64,000 nt of DNA from contig NC_133288.1 in the NCBI RefSeq assembly GCF_005239225.2, positions 12,778,169 to 12,842,168 on the forward strand, in the 5' to 3' direction. The notes under the pieces are model-generated. The model ran no database searches. It had not been told where the DNA came from and saw nothing but the letters and a program-made list of their open reading frames with translations. The stretch is from Populus alba (Eukaryota > Streptophyta > Magnoliopsida > Malpighiales > Salicaceae). This document shows, in pieces, positions 11,901 through 23,998 of this stretch (position 1 is its first letter; each line of letters opens with the position of its first letter). A program made the translations under genes and the position numbers.

Positions 11901-12849
11901 TTTTTTTTTTATAAAAAAACTCAACCAAGCAAACCTAAAATATTCAGAAGATTCATCTCAAAAAAACCCTCAAGAATCAAGATTTTTTTAGATTTAAAAT
12001 AATTAACCAAATTATATGTTTCTTTGAATCGAGATTTACAACAAACCCTAAAAATTTCTTATGTTATGATTTTTTTTAATTTTTTTTTATATGACTTTAT
12101 TTAATCAAGACGAGGTGAGGACTGAGTTCTAAACAAGGATGCCCGGTCTATGACGGTATTCGGCTAGTGGCACTCGAGAATCAAGCTGCGATAGGATTCA
12201 AAATAGGTTTGAGAACATCAATGGTCGACAATGACATTGGGTATAAGAGACGTAAGGTTAAGTTCAAGATATCAAATTCTTGACAAGGTAAGGGATAGAA
12301 AATCGCACTCTCCAACTTCAAATAATTTAAGCATCACTCCCGATTATTGCCCAACCATACAAGTTCTCTACTTTAAAAAAAAGGAAAAAAAAACATAATT
12401 TTAATATATATATCTTTAAAATATTTACATGTATAATAAAGAAGGAAAAAGGGAAAATGGAAGAATTGCATAATTTTTATTTTCTTATGAGGATAAAAGA
12501 ATGTCAATGTAAGAAATAAAGAGGGGCGCAATCCTAATATTTAATCTCATCCCTTTCATCCACCCCTCAAGGAGAGGCATGTGTATTAAGATTGATTTAT
12601 TTAAACATGTCTTAATCATCACCCACTAATTTTATTATTCTTGTTACATCCTCCAAAGAAAGAAACTTTATGAGTCATGCACACACTATCATAGTACAAA
12701 CAAACATATCTATAATTAAATCATGACCACATATAATTTAAATGTCACGTGTCAAACTTGAACCATCCAATGCCGATTGTTTCGCCATCCTATCCTTTCA
12801 CATATAAACCTTTGAACTTTAGTATAAACTAAATCGTTTATCCCGCGTT
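11901..12849. other. No supported gene
   Basis: Contains a higher-GC patch at 12105-12300 without an open frame, otherwise AT-rich sequence. Confidence 0.35.
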
Positions 12850-13480
12850 TAAATCAATTTTTTTTTTAATGTAAAAGGTGTTATTAACATCTTTTTATTA
12901 TAAAAAAATTCCAATCATATAAAAATTACTCTTATATGATCTGATCAACTTGACAAGTTCTAATACAAACTAGATAACTAGTAAAAATATAATTTGATTT
13001 AAAACAAACATAATATTTTTTTTTTAAAATATTAAAATGACAACATCTTAAATCAACTTAGATAAACCAAATCTTTGATTCAGGTCATAAGACCATGATA
13101 ATCTTATATATAAAAAAATCAAAACAAATTATGAAGCTCAATTCCATCAATCTAATGTCTAGTGATGAAATTGAAAAACAAATGAACTAAAAAAGAAAAA
13201 AAAATATCCTAAGTCAACCTGGTTAACTTGCCAAATCAGTGATAATATAATCAGGACTACACCAAAAGATCCATTGCAAATTTCAATTAGACTAATTACA
13301 AGATCATGGACAAAGAAACTCAAAGATGCATTTAATAGCTTATTCATAAAATTTGGACCAAAGTGAATTTCAAGGAGGTTACAACTTTAACAAGTAATGA
13401 TCGTACTTTGATCAATCTAATCTACATATAAAGAGGCCTAATCTATCTATTTAATGGACTAATTAATTTCAGCAGTTAGA
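12850..13480 (+). repeat. Degenerate tandem-type repeat, copy of the 52.9-55.6 kb family
   Basis: Contains 'TTTGATTCAGGTCATAAGACC', 'ATTATGAAGCTCAATT' and 'CAATCTAATGT' in the same order as the repeat field at 52.9-55.6 kb (shared motifs: GGTCATGAGACC, ACGAAGCTCAATT, CAATCTAATGTTGAA). Several diverged units can be followed through 13350. Non-coding. Confidence 0.5.
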
Positions 13481-15180
13481 AATTTATTTTTTCTAATATA
13501 TAATTTTACTTTAACAAACATAATTTTATATCCAATCATTGGATCATACTGAAATTTTACTAGAAGTTTTCAGAGGTCTTGTTCTATTTTGGATTAAAAT
13601 TTTAGGTCAATTGAACTTCAAGAAGGCCTTATGATAAGATTTAGAAGCTACTATTTATGAATTATATTAATTTTTTTTGTTGATTTAGGATTTTTTTTTC
13701 TATTTTATTAAAAATCTTTTATTATTTGTTGAGCATTGTTTTGGATGTTTTTACCTATTACAAATGGGATTATTTAGCTTGTATTGAATTTTTTTTGATA
13801 GACAGACTTTGATTTCAACAAATTATTATTAGTATGTATGAGACTTGCTCATATATTTCTTTTCTATTTTATTAGAAATATTTTATTATTTATTAAGCAT
13901 TGGTTTTGATGCTTTGAGTTTGACTCAAAGATATTTTGATTATGTTGCAAACAAGTAGGACCCTATAGAAGACTTAGTAACAATTGTCAATTTTATTGGC
14001 ATTGTAGGATAAACAAATAGTGTTCTAGATGTGAATGAGGGTAAAGACTAGAGGTTATGTGTGTGGGAAATAAATTTATTATAATGGACATACTTAGTGC
14101 AGAGGAATTTCATGTCTGGTTGAAGAAAAAGTCGAGTTCTTTTGGTGTGGGAGGTTTGTAATAGGGTTAAAATTCATCAATGATATGCTACCAAAAATAG
14201 TGTCGGGACGACATTGTTGACAGTGGCAACTTATGGGACAATATTAAAATCAACAGCATCGATAAAATCGACAACGTCAATAGAATCGGTAGTTGGGTTG
14301 ACGATAAATCTGAATAATGGATTGTCCAAGGTTTAATGAAAAAATTAACTACTGGCACGAATAGCAGCATGCATGGGCAATGAAAGCATGCATAGACAGT
14401 GGTAGATTCCACAGTAGTGTATGTTTAATGATTCAACAGGAAATGAGTCGATGTTCAACATGAATTCTAACTTGGACAGTCGACAATCAAAGGTATGCCG
14501 AGACATAGTAGGACTAACAGCATGGGTGTTGATAATTGTGCAGTTGGTTATTGGGAGGCAAGCCAAGAGAGTTACAATAGTTTGGGATAGTTAGTGGTGG
14601 ATTTTGCCAGTGTCTTGTTATTGGTATTAATAAAGATTGAGAGTTTTTCCTATAATTACTTGTGCTTGACTCTATGTATCTTTTCTACTTGTGTATTTTA
14701 TATTTTACAATAAAGACAAGAATGGGGAATACCAACCAATGAGGGAGGGATATTTAGTTGTCAGATAAAATCGAGTGGATGAAGGACTAAGTTAAGGTTG
14801 GGTTGCCAGATGGAGCTGAAACCTGGATGGGATTGTAGCCACTGTGACAGATAGCGTGGTATCTTTTCCATATCTGCCGCGTGACGGAGACGATCCAAAA
14901 TAGCAAACATATTCGATTGTTTTGCGGGAGTGTGTGCATTGACCCTATTGAATAATCAAGCGGTCGAATCCGACCGCGAAAGGGAGAGTTTGTGTCTTAT
15001 TAGCAGAACACAAACCTAATGGGAGGTTGAAAAGAGCTTTTCATAGGCCCTCTAAACACCAGCAAAGCAAAGCAAAACAGTGTCAAAACACAACAAAATA
15101 AAAGCCGCGTGCACATAAACAAATACCTTGTGACTCTTCCCATATCCACTGCATGGGTCCCCTCTCTATAATGCCTTTAT
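13481..15180. other. Non-genic stretch
   Basis: No supported gene. A palindromic CGGTCGAATCCGACCG lies near 14960-14977. Short AT-rich direct repeats around 13680 and 13870 (TTTCTATTTTATTA) suggest an old local duplication. Sequence becomes less AT-rich from about 14750, perhaps the upstream region of the small ORF at 15263. Confidence 0.35.
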
Positions 15181-15262
15181 CTCACTCTTCTCTTGGTCCC
15201 TCCCTCCATTCTTAGAGAGATGCGGGAGGTGGGGCTGTGATTAAAAGCACAGTCTGAAAGAA

Positions 15263-15490
15263 ATGGCTCGAGAGGACAAGCACTTCCCATCTTTCTCAAC
15301 CACCCATTATGGTCATCTTCCTTCTATGACCAAAACACCCTCTTCAAGCGGAGGCATCTCACAGACAATACTTTGTAGATCAAGGGTCATTTTAGAGCAT
15401 TTGCATTCCCTTTATGAAAGGGTTGATGAACACTGCTCCAATGTAAACTCTCTCTTCCTCTCTCTGTGCAACAACAACATTCCTCCATAG
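15263..15490 (+). CDS. Putative small protein of 75 residues, unknown function
   Basis: ATG in the context AAGAAATGGCT, a good plant start context, with a CTCTATAATG box about 95 bp upstream and pyrimidine-rich leader sequence. The protein begins MAREDKHFPSFSTTHYG and contains a segment SRVILEHLHSLYERVDEHCS that could form an amphipathic helix. It has no signal peptide or membrane segment. I recognise no family. It is supported by local composition (less AT-rich, non-repetitive) and start context only; it could be chance or a first exon. If real, it is intronless with stop TAG at 15488-15490. Confidence 0.35.
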   Translation: MAREDKHFPSFSTTHYGHLPSMTKTPSSSGGISQTILCRSRVILEHLHSLYERVDEHCSNVNSLFLSLCNNNIPP

Positions 15491-16261
15491 AATAGAGAAA
15501 AAGGCAGACAGGATGGAGCCAGGCAATTGTAGCTGTAGTTCTGTACTTAATTTCAGTTTCTCTCATGTGTTAGTGCTTCCTTTCTGGTATGGTATCTTAT
15601 AACTCCGGGAGACCGGCAATAAGAAAGTATATAGGAGCAAGCAAGAAGTGTCATCTATCATCGACCTTCAATCAAGCTTTATATATATATATTTATTCAT
15701 GGATCACAGAGCTAGCATGCATATATGCGAGGATTCTGAATATCAAGTATGTACGTGAATTTGTGGCTTGAATTTCGATTCTTTTCTACTGTTATGTTAA
15801 ATGGATCTTGACGATGATGATTCATGTTTTTCCCTTCATTTTTCAATAGATTGACTTGTTAAAAGAAAAACAAATTACTCTGTATAACAGATCCCTCTCT
15901 CTCACTTTCCAAATTTGTATACTTGATCATTACTAGCGATTAATACAGCTATCGGTTGATTCTTTTGTGATTCATCATGAGATTGCACTCCTGCACTTTG
16001 GCTTTTAGTTACTTTGTGCGCAGTTAATTGGCTAAGTGGAGTTTGCTCCTTCTAATTAACCTTTCAAATTAAAATTGTTTCTACTCAAACCAGAACTTTA
16101 ATTTTTTTTTTTGGTTTTTGCCTTTTTGGTATATACATAGCGTAGTCTCGAACACGGGACCTTAGGAGTGGTAGGACATATATTCCCATTGGCAAGCTTC
16201 GTGAAGTTTTCACTATCATATAAACTGTACTAGATTTTTCTTTTTTCCTTGCTGTTTGTCC
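15491..16261. other. Non-repetitive flank, no gene seen
   Basis: May include the 3'UTR of the small ORF. Short (TA)n near 15680. Nothing else supported. Confidence 0.35.
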
Positions 16262-16425
16262 TTATTTGAAAATATTTAGAAGTATAGTAATTAAAATTTT
16301 TTTTTATTTGAAAATATATTAAAATAAAATTTTTTTATGTTTTAAAAATTATTTTTAATATCAATTTAAAATGATCTAAGCAAAAAAATTCAATAATTTT
16401 AAAAATATCGTTTAAAATAAAATTC
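16262..16425 (+). repeat. Interspersed non-coding repeat, copy B
   Basis: Shares the core AAAAATTATTTTTAATATCA...AAAATGATCTAA with the repeat at 1140-1390. Immediately precedes a CACTA element at 16437. Confidence 0.4.
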
Positions 16426-16436
16426 CTAACAGCCAT

Positions 16437-17241
16437 CACTAAAAATTCACTTAATAGCAACAAATTTACCGACATAATATTTCTGTTGGTAATTTGAGGT
16501 TGAAATTACGGAAGAAAAGTTCAGAATTAAAAAAAAAAAACTGGTCGCTAACGTGGAAGTTTTGGCGGGGTGGTTTTTTTTCGACGGATTCAAAACGATA
16601 GGCCTGTACAGTGACGTGACCGGTCCACCATTAAAAATATCGATGGATTTGAAATGGCGGGTCCGTACAGTGATTTGTCCATTTTTCCGACAGAAAAGCC
16701 GACAGATACACTGACGGATTTTTCCGTCGGTAAAACCATCGGAAAAAGTTAATATAATTCCCTGTTGCCGACCCTCTCCTCCCCTATTTCTCCTTCTTCT
16801 TCCTAATCCCAACTCTCCCTATCTGCAAACAAGCAACACCCAAACAGAAATCTCCCTCATCTCAGCACAACAAGTTATATTTCTTAAAGTTTTGTGGTCA
16901 CAACATCCGTGTTCTGATTTGCCGATGGATTTTATCAATTTTTATAAGTAATTCTATCTTTTTAAATTTTAACATTTAAATGTCAATTTTTTTTTTAGTA
17001 TATGTATTTTGTTAGTAGATGTACATGTTTTATTGTTATTTCTCAAACAAACTTGTAGTATATGAATGTATAATTTTATACCTGTTATGGTTTGTTTTAG
17101 ATTTTGTAAGATTGTATTTGTTTGTAAATCGTTGAAACTTTATGGAATTACCAAATTACATGTGCTATTTTGAAATAATTAATAGCTTGCTTAATGGGTC
17201 CGTTTTAAGTTTTATCAATGGTATTGTGGTGTGGTAATTTT

Positions 17242-17290
<49 letters not shown>

Positions 17291-18136
17291 TTATACGTAT
17301 GGACGTTAAATAAATGATCATAATGAATATTTATTATTGCGGTGTGCCTAATCCTTTTTGGCCGTATGACCACCAGCCTCCCCCTCCCCCTCTTCCTTTA
17401 TATTAATTTTTAATAAACATTATTTACCTTTAAAATTTCATTTAATATTTTTTTGAAACACATTCATTTTGTAATGAATATTATTTAACTTTGATTTTTT
17501 GTTTTTGATACTTAATATAAATTTTATTTGCATAATTGGTTTTTATTACCATTAATTTATATCATTTTATATTATGTATTCTAAATAATTTTTAAAAAAG
17601 AAATTAAAAACAAACAATTAAAAAGGGATTTATCGACGGACTTCATCCGTCGGCATTTGACAGTAGCTGCCACCATCACTGATGAATTTCCAGACGGATA
17701 CATTCGGTCGGTATTTCATACACTCACCGACAAATTTACCAACGAAATTAATCCATCGACATTTGATAGTAGCTGGCAAACGTACTGACGAATTTACAGA
17801 CGAATATATTCGATCGGTATTTTAAACACTCACCGAAAAATTTACCAACGGGAAATGTCCGTCGGTAATACACGATATCATCGGCAAATTTTATTCCGTC
17901 GGTATATTTCAAGCGGGAAACTTTTTTTTTGGCGCGTAAATTCCGTCTGTAAAACCGTCGGAAAATGTTTTTTTGTTTTTCCGACTGATATAGCGACGGA
18001 ATGTGGAATCACCGACGAAAGGAAAGCCGACGGATGTATTCCGTTGGTAATATAGTCGGTAAATAATTTACCAACGAACTCTTAATCACATACCGACGGA
18101 ATATTTCCATCAATAAAACTGTAAAATCTTGTAGTG
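16437..18136. mobile_element. Non-autonomous CACTA element
   Basis: Starts CACTAAAAATTCAC and ends ACTGTAAAATCTTGTAGTG, whose reverse complement is the same terminal sequence as the element at 10024-11564. Both subterminal zones carry many CCGACGGA / TCCGTCGG motifs (16560-16745 and 17630-18115). The centre has a (TA)n tract and no transposase. The left terminus is diverged and the flanking triplets (CAT and AGC) do not match, so the left boundary or target duplication has decayed. The ORFs at 16447-16812 and 17855-18055 are products of the repeat motifs. Confidence 0.7.
17246..17286 (+). repeat. (TA)n microsatellite
   Basis: About 20 AT dinucleotides inside the CACTA element. Confidence 0.9.
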
Positions 18137-18994
18137 AGCCTCTTCCTTGCCTAGCAAGTTTTGGAGTACTAATGACATTATATATTTGTGATGATACCTC
18201 TAAAGTATGACATGAATTAGTTGTAAACTTTGGCTTTTAGATTATATGTCACAATTAACCATTTTGTGTTTGTCATGGCTTTTCTTGTAATCGCCATCTA
18301 TCTTGCTAGCGATTCCTCGTATAGAGATTAATGTTAAAGTAGCTAGATTAAGCAGCATAATTGGTTTATTTTTCAAAAAGAAATGATAGTGGGACACTAG
18401 ACCCGAGATATTATTTACACACCTGTATGATCACAGACGATGAAAAATAACTCAAACAATTAAGATATTAGGCTTCACCTTATGTTTTTGGTTTAATTTA
18501 TTTGAACTTCTAATTAAGGTATTTTAATTAGATTTTATTTGTTGGGCTTGATTTAAGTATTGTTAGGTATTCTATTTATTGGGCTATAAGCCTAATTGAT
18601 TATTCTAGTTAAGGTTTTAATATTTATATCATATTTTTTAAAATGTTATATAGTTTTTGATGAATTGAATAAAAATCGCAAACTTAATTTGGCTTCTTCC
18701 ATTAGCCTTTTTTTCCCTTCTCATTATACTTTAAATCTTCTTTTTCCCCCTATCATATTAGAATATAGTTTTTTTTAATAGTTCGTACAATTAAATAATT
18801 CATGAGCTTGTTCACATTCTAAACAATTCAAGAAAAAAACCCTAAATTTGTGAAACTTCTTATCATTAACATGTGATCTAACAAAAAAGAAAGTTTCTTA
18901 TGCCTTTTTATTAAAAAAAGAAAAAAGAACCCAAGAAATTGTCAGCCTCCACCCAAAAATCCCTAAACCTAGAGAACCAAATTGCTAGAAAGAT
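18137..18994. other. Intergenic, AT-rich
   Basis: No supported gene. The last part is the left flank of the gypsy insertion at 19000. Confidence 0.4.
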
Positions 18995-18999
18995 CAAAA
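18995..18999 (+). other. Target-site duplication of the gypsy element, left copy
   Basis: CAAAA here is identical to 24384-24388, directly outside the two LTRs. Confidence 0.9.
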
Positions 19000-19385
19000 T
19001 GGAGCAACCTTTTTAGGCTTATGAATGCTTGACAGTAATATCATTGTCAAGGTTAGTGATCAATAAGAAAATGATAGCAACGGCAGGTAAGGGATGCAAC
19101 TTCACAGTTTATTGGTGATGAATGTAGAAGAAGGAGTGTGAGAGAGAGAGAGCTAGAGAGTGTGTTTCGAAGATCAAGGAATTTGTTATTTCGTTCTATT
19201 TCGTGTCCTCTGTTAGTAACAGATTTCCACTATATATAACAGTTCCTCCTTCTTATGACTATAAGCACGTGGCTTTTACAATTGAATATTAAACGCATAA
19301 CATTGGCTATAATTGAAATATTAAAACGCACCATTTGACTTAACGATATTTTAAATTTCCCTTTTCTCTGATTCTACGTGTAACA
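19000..19385 (-). repeat. 3' LTR of the gypsy element
   Basis: In the minus sense it begins TGTTACACGTAGAATC and ends GGTTGCTCCA. A TATATATAA-like box is present at about 19240 and a GA repeat at about 19140. Nearly identical to 23999-24383. Confidence 0.95.
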
Positions 19386-19399
19386 ATTGCCCCTCCTTT
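19386..19399 (-). other. Polypurine tract
   Basis: The minus strand reads AAAGGAGGGGCAAT immediately before the 3' LTR, the plus-strand primer site for reverse transcription. Confidence 0.8.
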
Positions 19400-20650
19400 A
19401 AATGGACCTTGTCTTAAGGTCAAATTGAGGGAATTAGTGACCCAAATCGTTAACAAATTCCCAGGTGGCTTCAGCCGGTGTGAGACTTGCCCAATGAACG
19501 AGCATTTAAGTGGCTGCTAGGTGATTTCTTTTGACCATTCGGCGCTCCCAGATAGCTTGAGGTTGGAGGAGGGGTTCTACTGGCAAGAAAGGCGGTGTGG
19601 AGAGAACCTCACGATTTCCCACCTTCTTTTTGAGGAGAGATATGGAAAACAGGATGTATGGTGGCAGAGTCAGGTAGTTGTAACTTATAAGCCACGGTAT
19701 CAATCCTTGTTAAAACCTGATAGGGGCCATAGTCTTTGGAGGCCAGTTTTTGAGATTGTCGATGAGCCAGAGTTTTTTGTCGATAGGGTTGGAGTTTGAC
19801 GTATATCATATCACCTATGGCAAACAATCTCTCACTACGATGTTTGTTAGCTAACTGGACCATCCTATTTTGAGCACTCTGCAGATTATGCTTGATAGTG
19901 ACCAATATGTGTTCCTATTTGGACAAAAATGCATCTACGGCTTTGACAGGTGAATCTCTTGTAATGTATGGAATATGTAGTGGAGGAGGGTAGCTGTAAA
20001 GGATCTCGTAGGGAGTACATTTCGTAGCGGTATGGTAATTGCTGTTGTACCACCATTCAGCTAATGGCAACCATTTGACCTATTGAGCTGGTGAGGTTCT
20101 TGTCATGCAGCGTAAATAGTTTTCTAAGCATTTGTTGACTACCTCTGTTTGCCCATTTGATTGGGGATGGTAGGCTGTGGAGTAGCATAGTTTGACCCTT
20201 TGTTTGGCAAAGAGCTCCTTCCAGAAGAGACTAAAAAAAACAGCATCCCTATCGTTAACAATAGTGGCTGGCAAGTCGTGGAGTTTGTAAATATTATTAA
20301 GAAAGATTTTGGCCACAATGCTAGCAGTGTATGGATGTGGAATGACCATGAAGTGTGCATATTTACTGAACCTATCCACCACTACGAAGATGACCTCCTT
20401 GCCTTCAGATTTAGGTAGTCCTTCTATGAAATCCATGCTAATGTTAAAGAACGAGGCTTGTGGAATGGGCAATGGTTGCAGCAATCCTGGCGTGTGAATG
20501 TTTTCTGTTTTATTTAACTGACAAACATGACAGTCCCTAACATATTGGCGGACATGCTTCTGTTTCCCCCGCTAGTAGTACCCATTAGCCACCTTTTTGG
20601 CAGTAACAATAGCCCAGAATGTCCTCCCACAGCTGAGTCATGATACAAGG
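19400..20650 (-). pseudogene. Gypsy integrase with chromodomain-like tail
   Basis: The integrase N-terminal zinc region appears as HDSAVGGHSG (about 20640). The catalytic core (20484-20080) shows the first aspartate in ISMDFIEGLPKSEG, the second in IVNDRDAVFFSLFWKELF and the glutamate in HPQSNGQTEVVNKCLENYLR, the DDE triad. Then come AEWWYN, the GPY-type motif KDYGPYQVLTRID, HPVFHIS, and a diverged chromodomain-like end (RRMVKRNHLAA, then FPQFDLKTRSI) closing just before the PPT. Stop codons at about 20079 and 19920 and frameshifts after 19620 break the frame. Confidence 0.85.
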
Positions 20651-20869
20651 TAATGAGTTTAGTCTGAAGGGTGAGATCACAGCCCACTACCATTTTCCCC
20701 TTCCTGTATAATAAGTGATAAATCCACGAATAGTGGGGGTGAGAATCGGGGTCTCGGATTAGATCCTGAATAATGGTTTGGACAACTTGATCATCCTCCC
20801 ATGAAGCCTTGATTTCATCCATAATTGAAGTGGCAATGATAGAAACTGATAAGGTGCTCAGCTCAGCAC

Positions 20870-22160
20870 AAGTGATCCTGGAAAGTGCATCAGCTACGAT
20901 ATTGTCCTTCCCCTTCTTGAATTCAATTTCGTAGTCGAAGCCGAGGAGTTTGGCCAGCCATACATGCTGGGAGGGACAAGTCACCTTATGTTTCAAAAAA
21001 TATTTCAAGCTAATATGGTCAGTGCGGATGGTGAAATGCTTACCCCACAAGTAGTGACGCCATTTCGTGACAGCCAAGAGAATAGCTAGTAGTTCTCTTT
21101 CGTACGTGGAGAGTGTTTGCTGTTTAAGGCCAAATGGTTTGCTGATAAATGCAATTGGGTGGCCCTCCTGCATCAATACTGCTCCCATGCCTTTGCTGCT
21201 GGCATCTGTTTCAACCACGAATTGTTTGTGCAAGTTTGGTAATGCTAACATTGGTGGATGAGTCATGGGATGTTTAAGTTGAAGGAAGGTGGCAATGGCT
21301 GTGTCAGTCTAACGGTATGCATCCTTTTGTAGTAGTTGTGTCAAAGGTTTGCATATGGTATCGTAGCCCTTGACGAATCTCCTGTAATACCCTGTGAGTC
21401 CCCAAAACCCCCTAAGTTGCTTGATGTTTCTTGGAATAGGCCAGTCGATGATGGCCTTAATTTTCTGAGGGTCAGTTGCCACACCTGGTGAAGAAATCAT
21501 GTGGCTAAGATACTCAATTAAACTGCTGCAAAAAACACATTTACTAGCCTTTGCATACAAGTCATTAGTCTTCAGAAGCTCAAACACAGTCTGCAAGTGG
21601 CCCAAGTGGTCGGACAAGGTGTTGCTGTAAATAAGGATATCGTCAAAGAAAACAAGGATAAACTTGCGCAAGTAACTCCAAAAGATCTCATTCATCAAAC
21701 TTTGGAATGTTGCCGGGGCATTGGTCAAGCCAAATGACATGACCAGGAACTCATAGTATTATGTGACTTAAAGGCTGTCTTGTAAACATCCTCAGGGGAC
21801 ATTCGGATATGGTGATAACCCGATCTGAGGTCTATCTTAGAGAAGATGGTGGCTCTAACTAATTCTTCTAAGAGCTCATCGATGAGGGGAATAGAAAACT
21901 TATCCTTCACAGTGAGTTTGTTTAACGCCCTATAGTCAATGCAGAGTTGCGAAGACCCATCTTTCTTCTTGACTAGTACTATGGGAGAAGCAAAAGGGCT
22001 ATGGCTATGTCGAATAGTTCCTAAATCTAGTATTTATTGAATCATCTTTTCCACCACATCCTTTTGTAAGCTGGAATGTTTGCAGGGCCTGAGGTTTACT
22101 GGATCAGTACCCTCCTTCAAAGGTATCCGGTGATCATGGCTACGATGAGGTGGCAGGTGC
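20870..22160 (-). pseudogene. Gypsy reverse transcriptase and RNase H
   Basis: RT signatures: [13 protein letters not shown] (about 21830), [19 protein letters not shown] (21740 on), the catalytic LVFFDDILIYS (about 21650) and GFWGLTGYYRRFV. RNase H: VVETDASSKGMGAVLMQEG, STYERELLAI, then IRTDHISLKYFL and DNIVADALSRI (21266-20870). A frameshift at about 21740-21770 and a stop near 21308 separate the blocks. The FDD catalytic box and connection order identify the Ty3/gypsy superfamily; the RNase H and PSQHVWLAKLLGFDYEIEF text is typical of chromoviruses. Confidence 0.9.
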
Positions 22161-22180
22161 TTAGGTTCCTAAAAAAATTC

Positions 22181-22940
22181 TTAGTAGCTTGCCTGTAAGG
22201 CTGCCAAACCATTGTGGTGAAAGGCACAGGGCTGTAACTTGGTAGACATTGGCTGATTGTCATTTCCTGTACTGTCAATGCTGTGTAGGCTGCCCAGGCT
22301 TATTTCGGCTATCAGGTTAATGTTACACAACAGGCCATTGAGTTGTTCTACTTGAATAGTCTCCACTAGTATCGGTTTGTCCCCCTTAATGCAAACTTCT
22401 TGACCCTGCCACATAAATGCCATCCACATCTCTTCATAATTGCAGACAATGGTCTTAAGTTTGGCTAACCACTGGATGCCTAAAATCATATCATAATTTT
22501 GGAGTTCCAGTGTGTACACATCAATTTCGAAAGACACTCCTTGCATTGACCATTGGAAGTTTTTGCACACAGAAGAACAAGTCATAAGCCCCCTGTCAGC
22601 AACTTTATAGTCAAGGCTTTTATGCTGGTGAGTCTACAATGTAACCTGGCTGCCACCTGGTTACTAATGAAGTTATTGGGTGCTGCCTGAATCTACTAAA
22701 ATAAACAAGGGTTGTTTTTCTACCCTGCCCGTGACTCTTAAGGTATTCAACCCTGCTACCCGTTCCAAGGCATTGAGAGAAAGATGTGGGTTAGGAATGA
22801 TATGTTCGTCTTCTATCACCCAATCCCCGTCACTATACTCTTCCTCCTCTTCAACAAAACACGTGGAGTATAGCCTTTTGTTCTGGCATCGATGGCCAGG
22901 AACAAAATTTTCATCACACTAGAAACATAGACCTTAAGCC
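22181..22940 (-). pseudogene. Gypsy zinc knuckle and aspartic protease
   Basis: A CCHC-like box appears as CDENFVPGHRC (about 22920-22885) with an in-frame stop just before the second cysteine. The protease active site reads LFILVDSGST (about 22705) and is followed by a frameshift; the rest resumes as FEIDVYTLELQNYDMILGIQ and WLAKL (22525-22460). The stop and the frameshift would each abolish the polyprotein. Confidence 0.75.
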
Positions 22941-22950
22941 CTTCTCTCAT

Positions 22951-23965
22951 CTAAGTTCTTGTTTCTGATAGGTCTAGTGGTTCTGTTGACTGGGTTGGTG
23001 TTATAGGATGGGGGAGTGGGTAGCAAACCATTGGAAAATGGTTAAAAGGTGTTGCTGGAAGATCCTGGTAAGGTTTTGCTGTAGCTAGTAGGAGTGTATG
23101 GTTTACTTTGATGAGCATATGCAGCCGATTGGTATGTTTGTTTGTTAGGATTTGAGCTGTAACGCCGGTGGGTGAGTGTATTGTCCTGTAAACGGGCAAG
23201 TGTGTAAGCTTGTTTGAGAGTTTTTGGTTCAAACATTTTTATCAAATTCTTGACCTCCACCTCCAATCCTCCTATAAAAAATACCTGTGCATTTTTTTCA
23301 GAAATCTCTGATCGGTTCCACAGAATATCAAAGTCCTTTATGTAAGTCTCCAAGTCGTTTTTCTGTTTTAATTCAATGAGTTCTTCCAATGGATTTCTTT
23401 CCCCACCAAACCTACAACATAAAGCTTCTACGTATTCTGGCCAAGGCACTATATATCCCCCTAGACTTCTCTTGAAATTCTGGTGCCAGTATAAAGCCAT
23501 GCCATCCAAGTAGTAAGTGGCCAATTTGAGCTTGTCATGCTTTGCAACCTCTTCCACATCAAAGTATTGATTGCATTTATAAATCTATTTGAGTACATCA
23601 TTTCCCTAAAAAACAGGGAACTCTCCTTTTGGCCTATGTATAGAGTAGTAGGGAGGTGTACCTTCATTGTTTCCATTGATCTTTACAGAAAAATCTCTCA
23701 CTGTAGTGTACTAAGGTGCAGGTGGTGGTTGATTAGGCACCTTGTGTGGATTGGGTTCACTAGCAGAGAGTTGCATGTTCTGCAAGACTGAATCTACATG
23801 AAAGACAAGGGCACCAAGGACCTCCTTAATCTCACGAAAGCATATATTGGTATCAACCCTGGTGTCATTAAGTTGTTGTTGTATTTGATCATACGCTTGA
23901 GCATGCTCCGGATTGCTGGGTTCATCTATCTTCTTGGCATCTTGGGACCTCGTCCCTGGTGGCAT
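22951..23965 (-). pseudogene. Gypsy gag
   Basis: Likely start ATG at 23965 (MPPGTRSQDAKKIDEPS), about 20 bp downstream of the PBS. The Retrotrans_gag core lies at 23557-23160: KHDKLKLATYYLDGMALYWH, RSLGGYIVPWPEYVEALCCR, LKQKNDLETYIKDFDILWN, then FIGGLEVEVKNLIKMF and TLKQAYTLARLQD. Stops between 23710 and 23560 and near 23041 interrupt it. Confidence 0.85.
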
Positions 23966-23984
23966 TGTTGAGTCGAAAGATGCT

Positions 23985-23996
23985 GCTCTGATACCA
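23985..23996 (-). other. tRNA-iMet primer-binding site of the gypsy element
   Basis: The minus strand reads TGGTATCAGAGC, two bases after the 5' LTR terminus. Confidence 0.9.
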
Positions 23997-23998
23997 CT

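Noticed and set aside
14188..14566. Minus-strand ORFs rich in Leu/Ser
   Set aside because: No motif, two frames overlapping, in otherwise non-genic sequence.
15505..15535. GGAGCCAGGCAATTG, partly resembling the complement of miR160
   Set aside because: Only about ten bases match and no foldback partner is visible nearby.
16447..18055. ORFs within the CACTA element
   Set aside because: Made of CCGACGG/CCGTCGG subterminal repeats, as shown by the same motifs in all copies.
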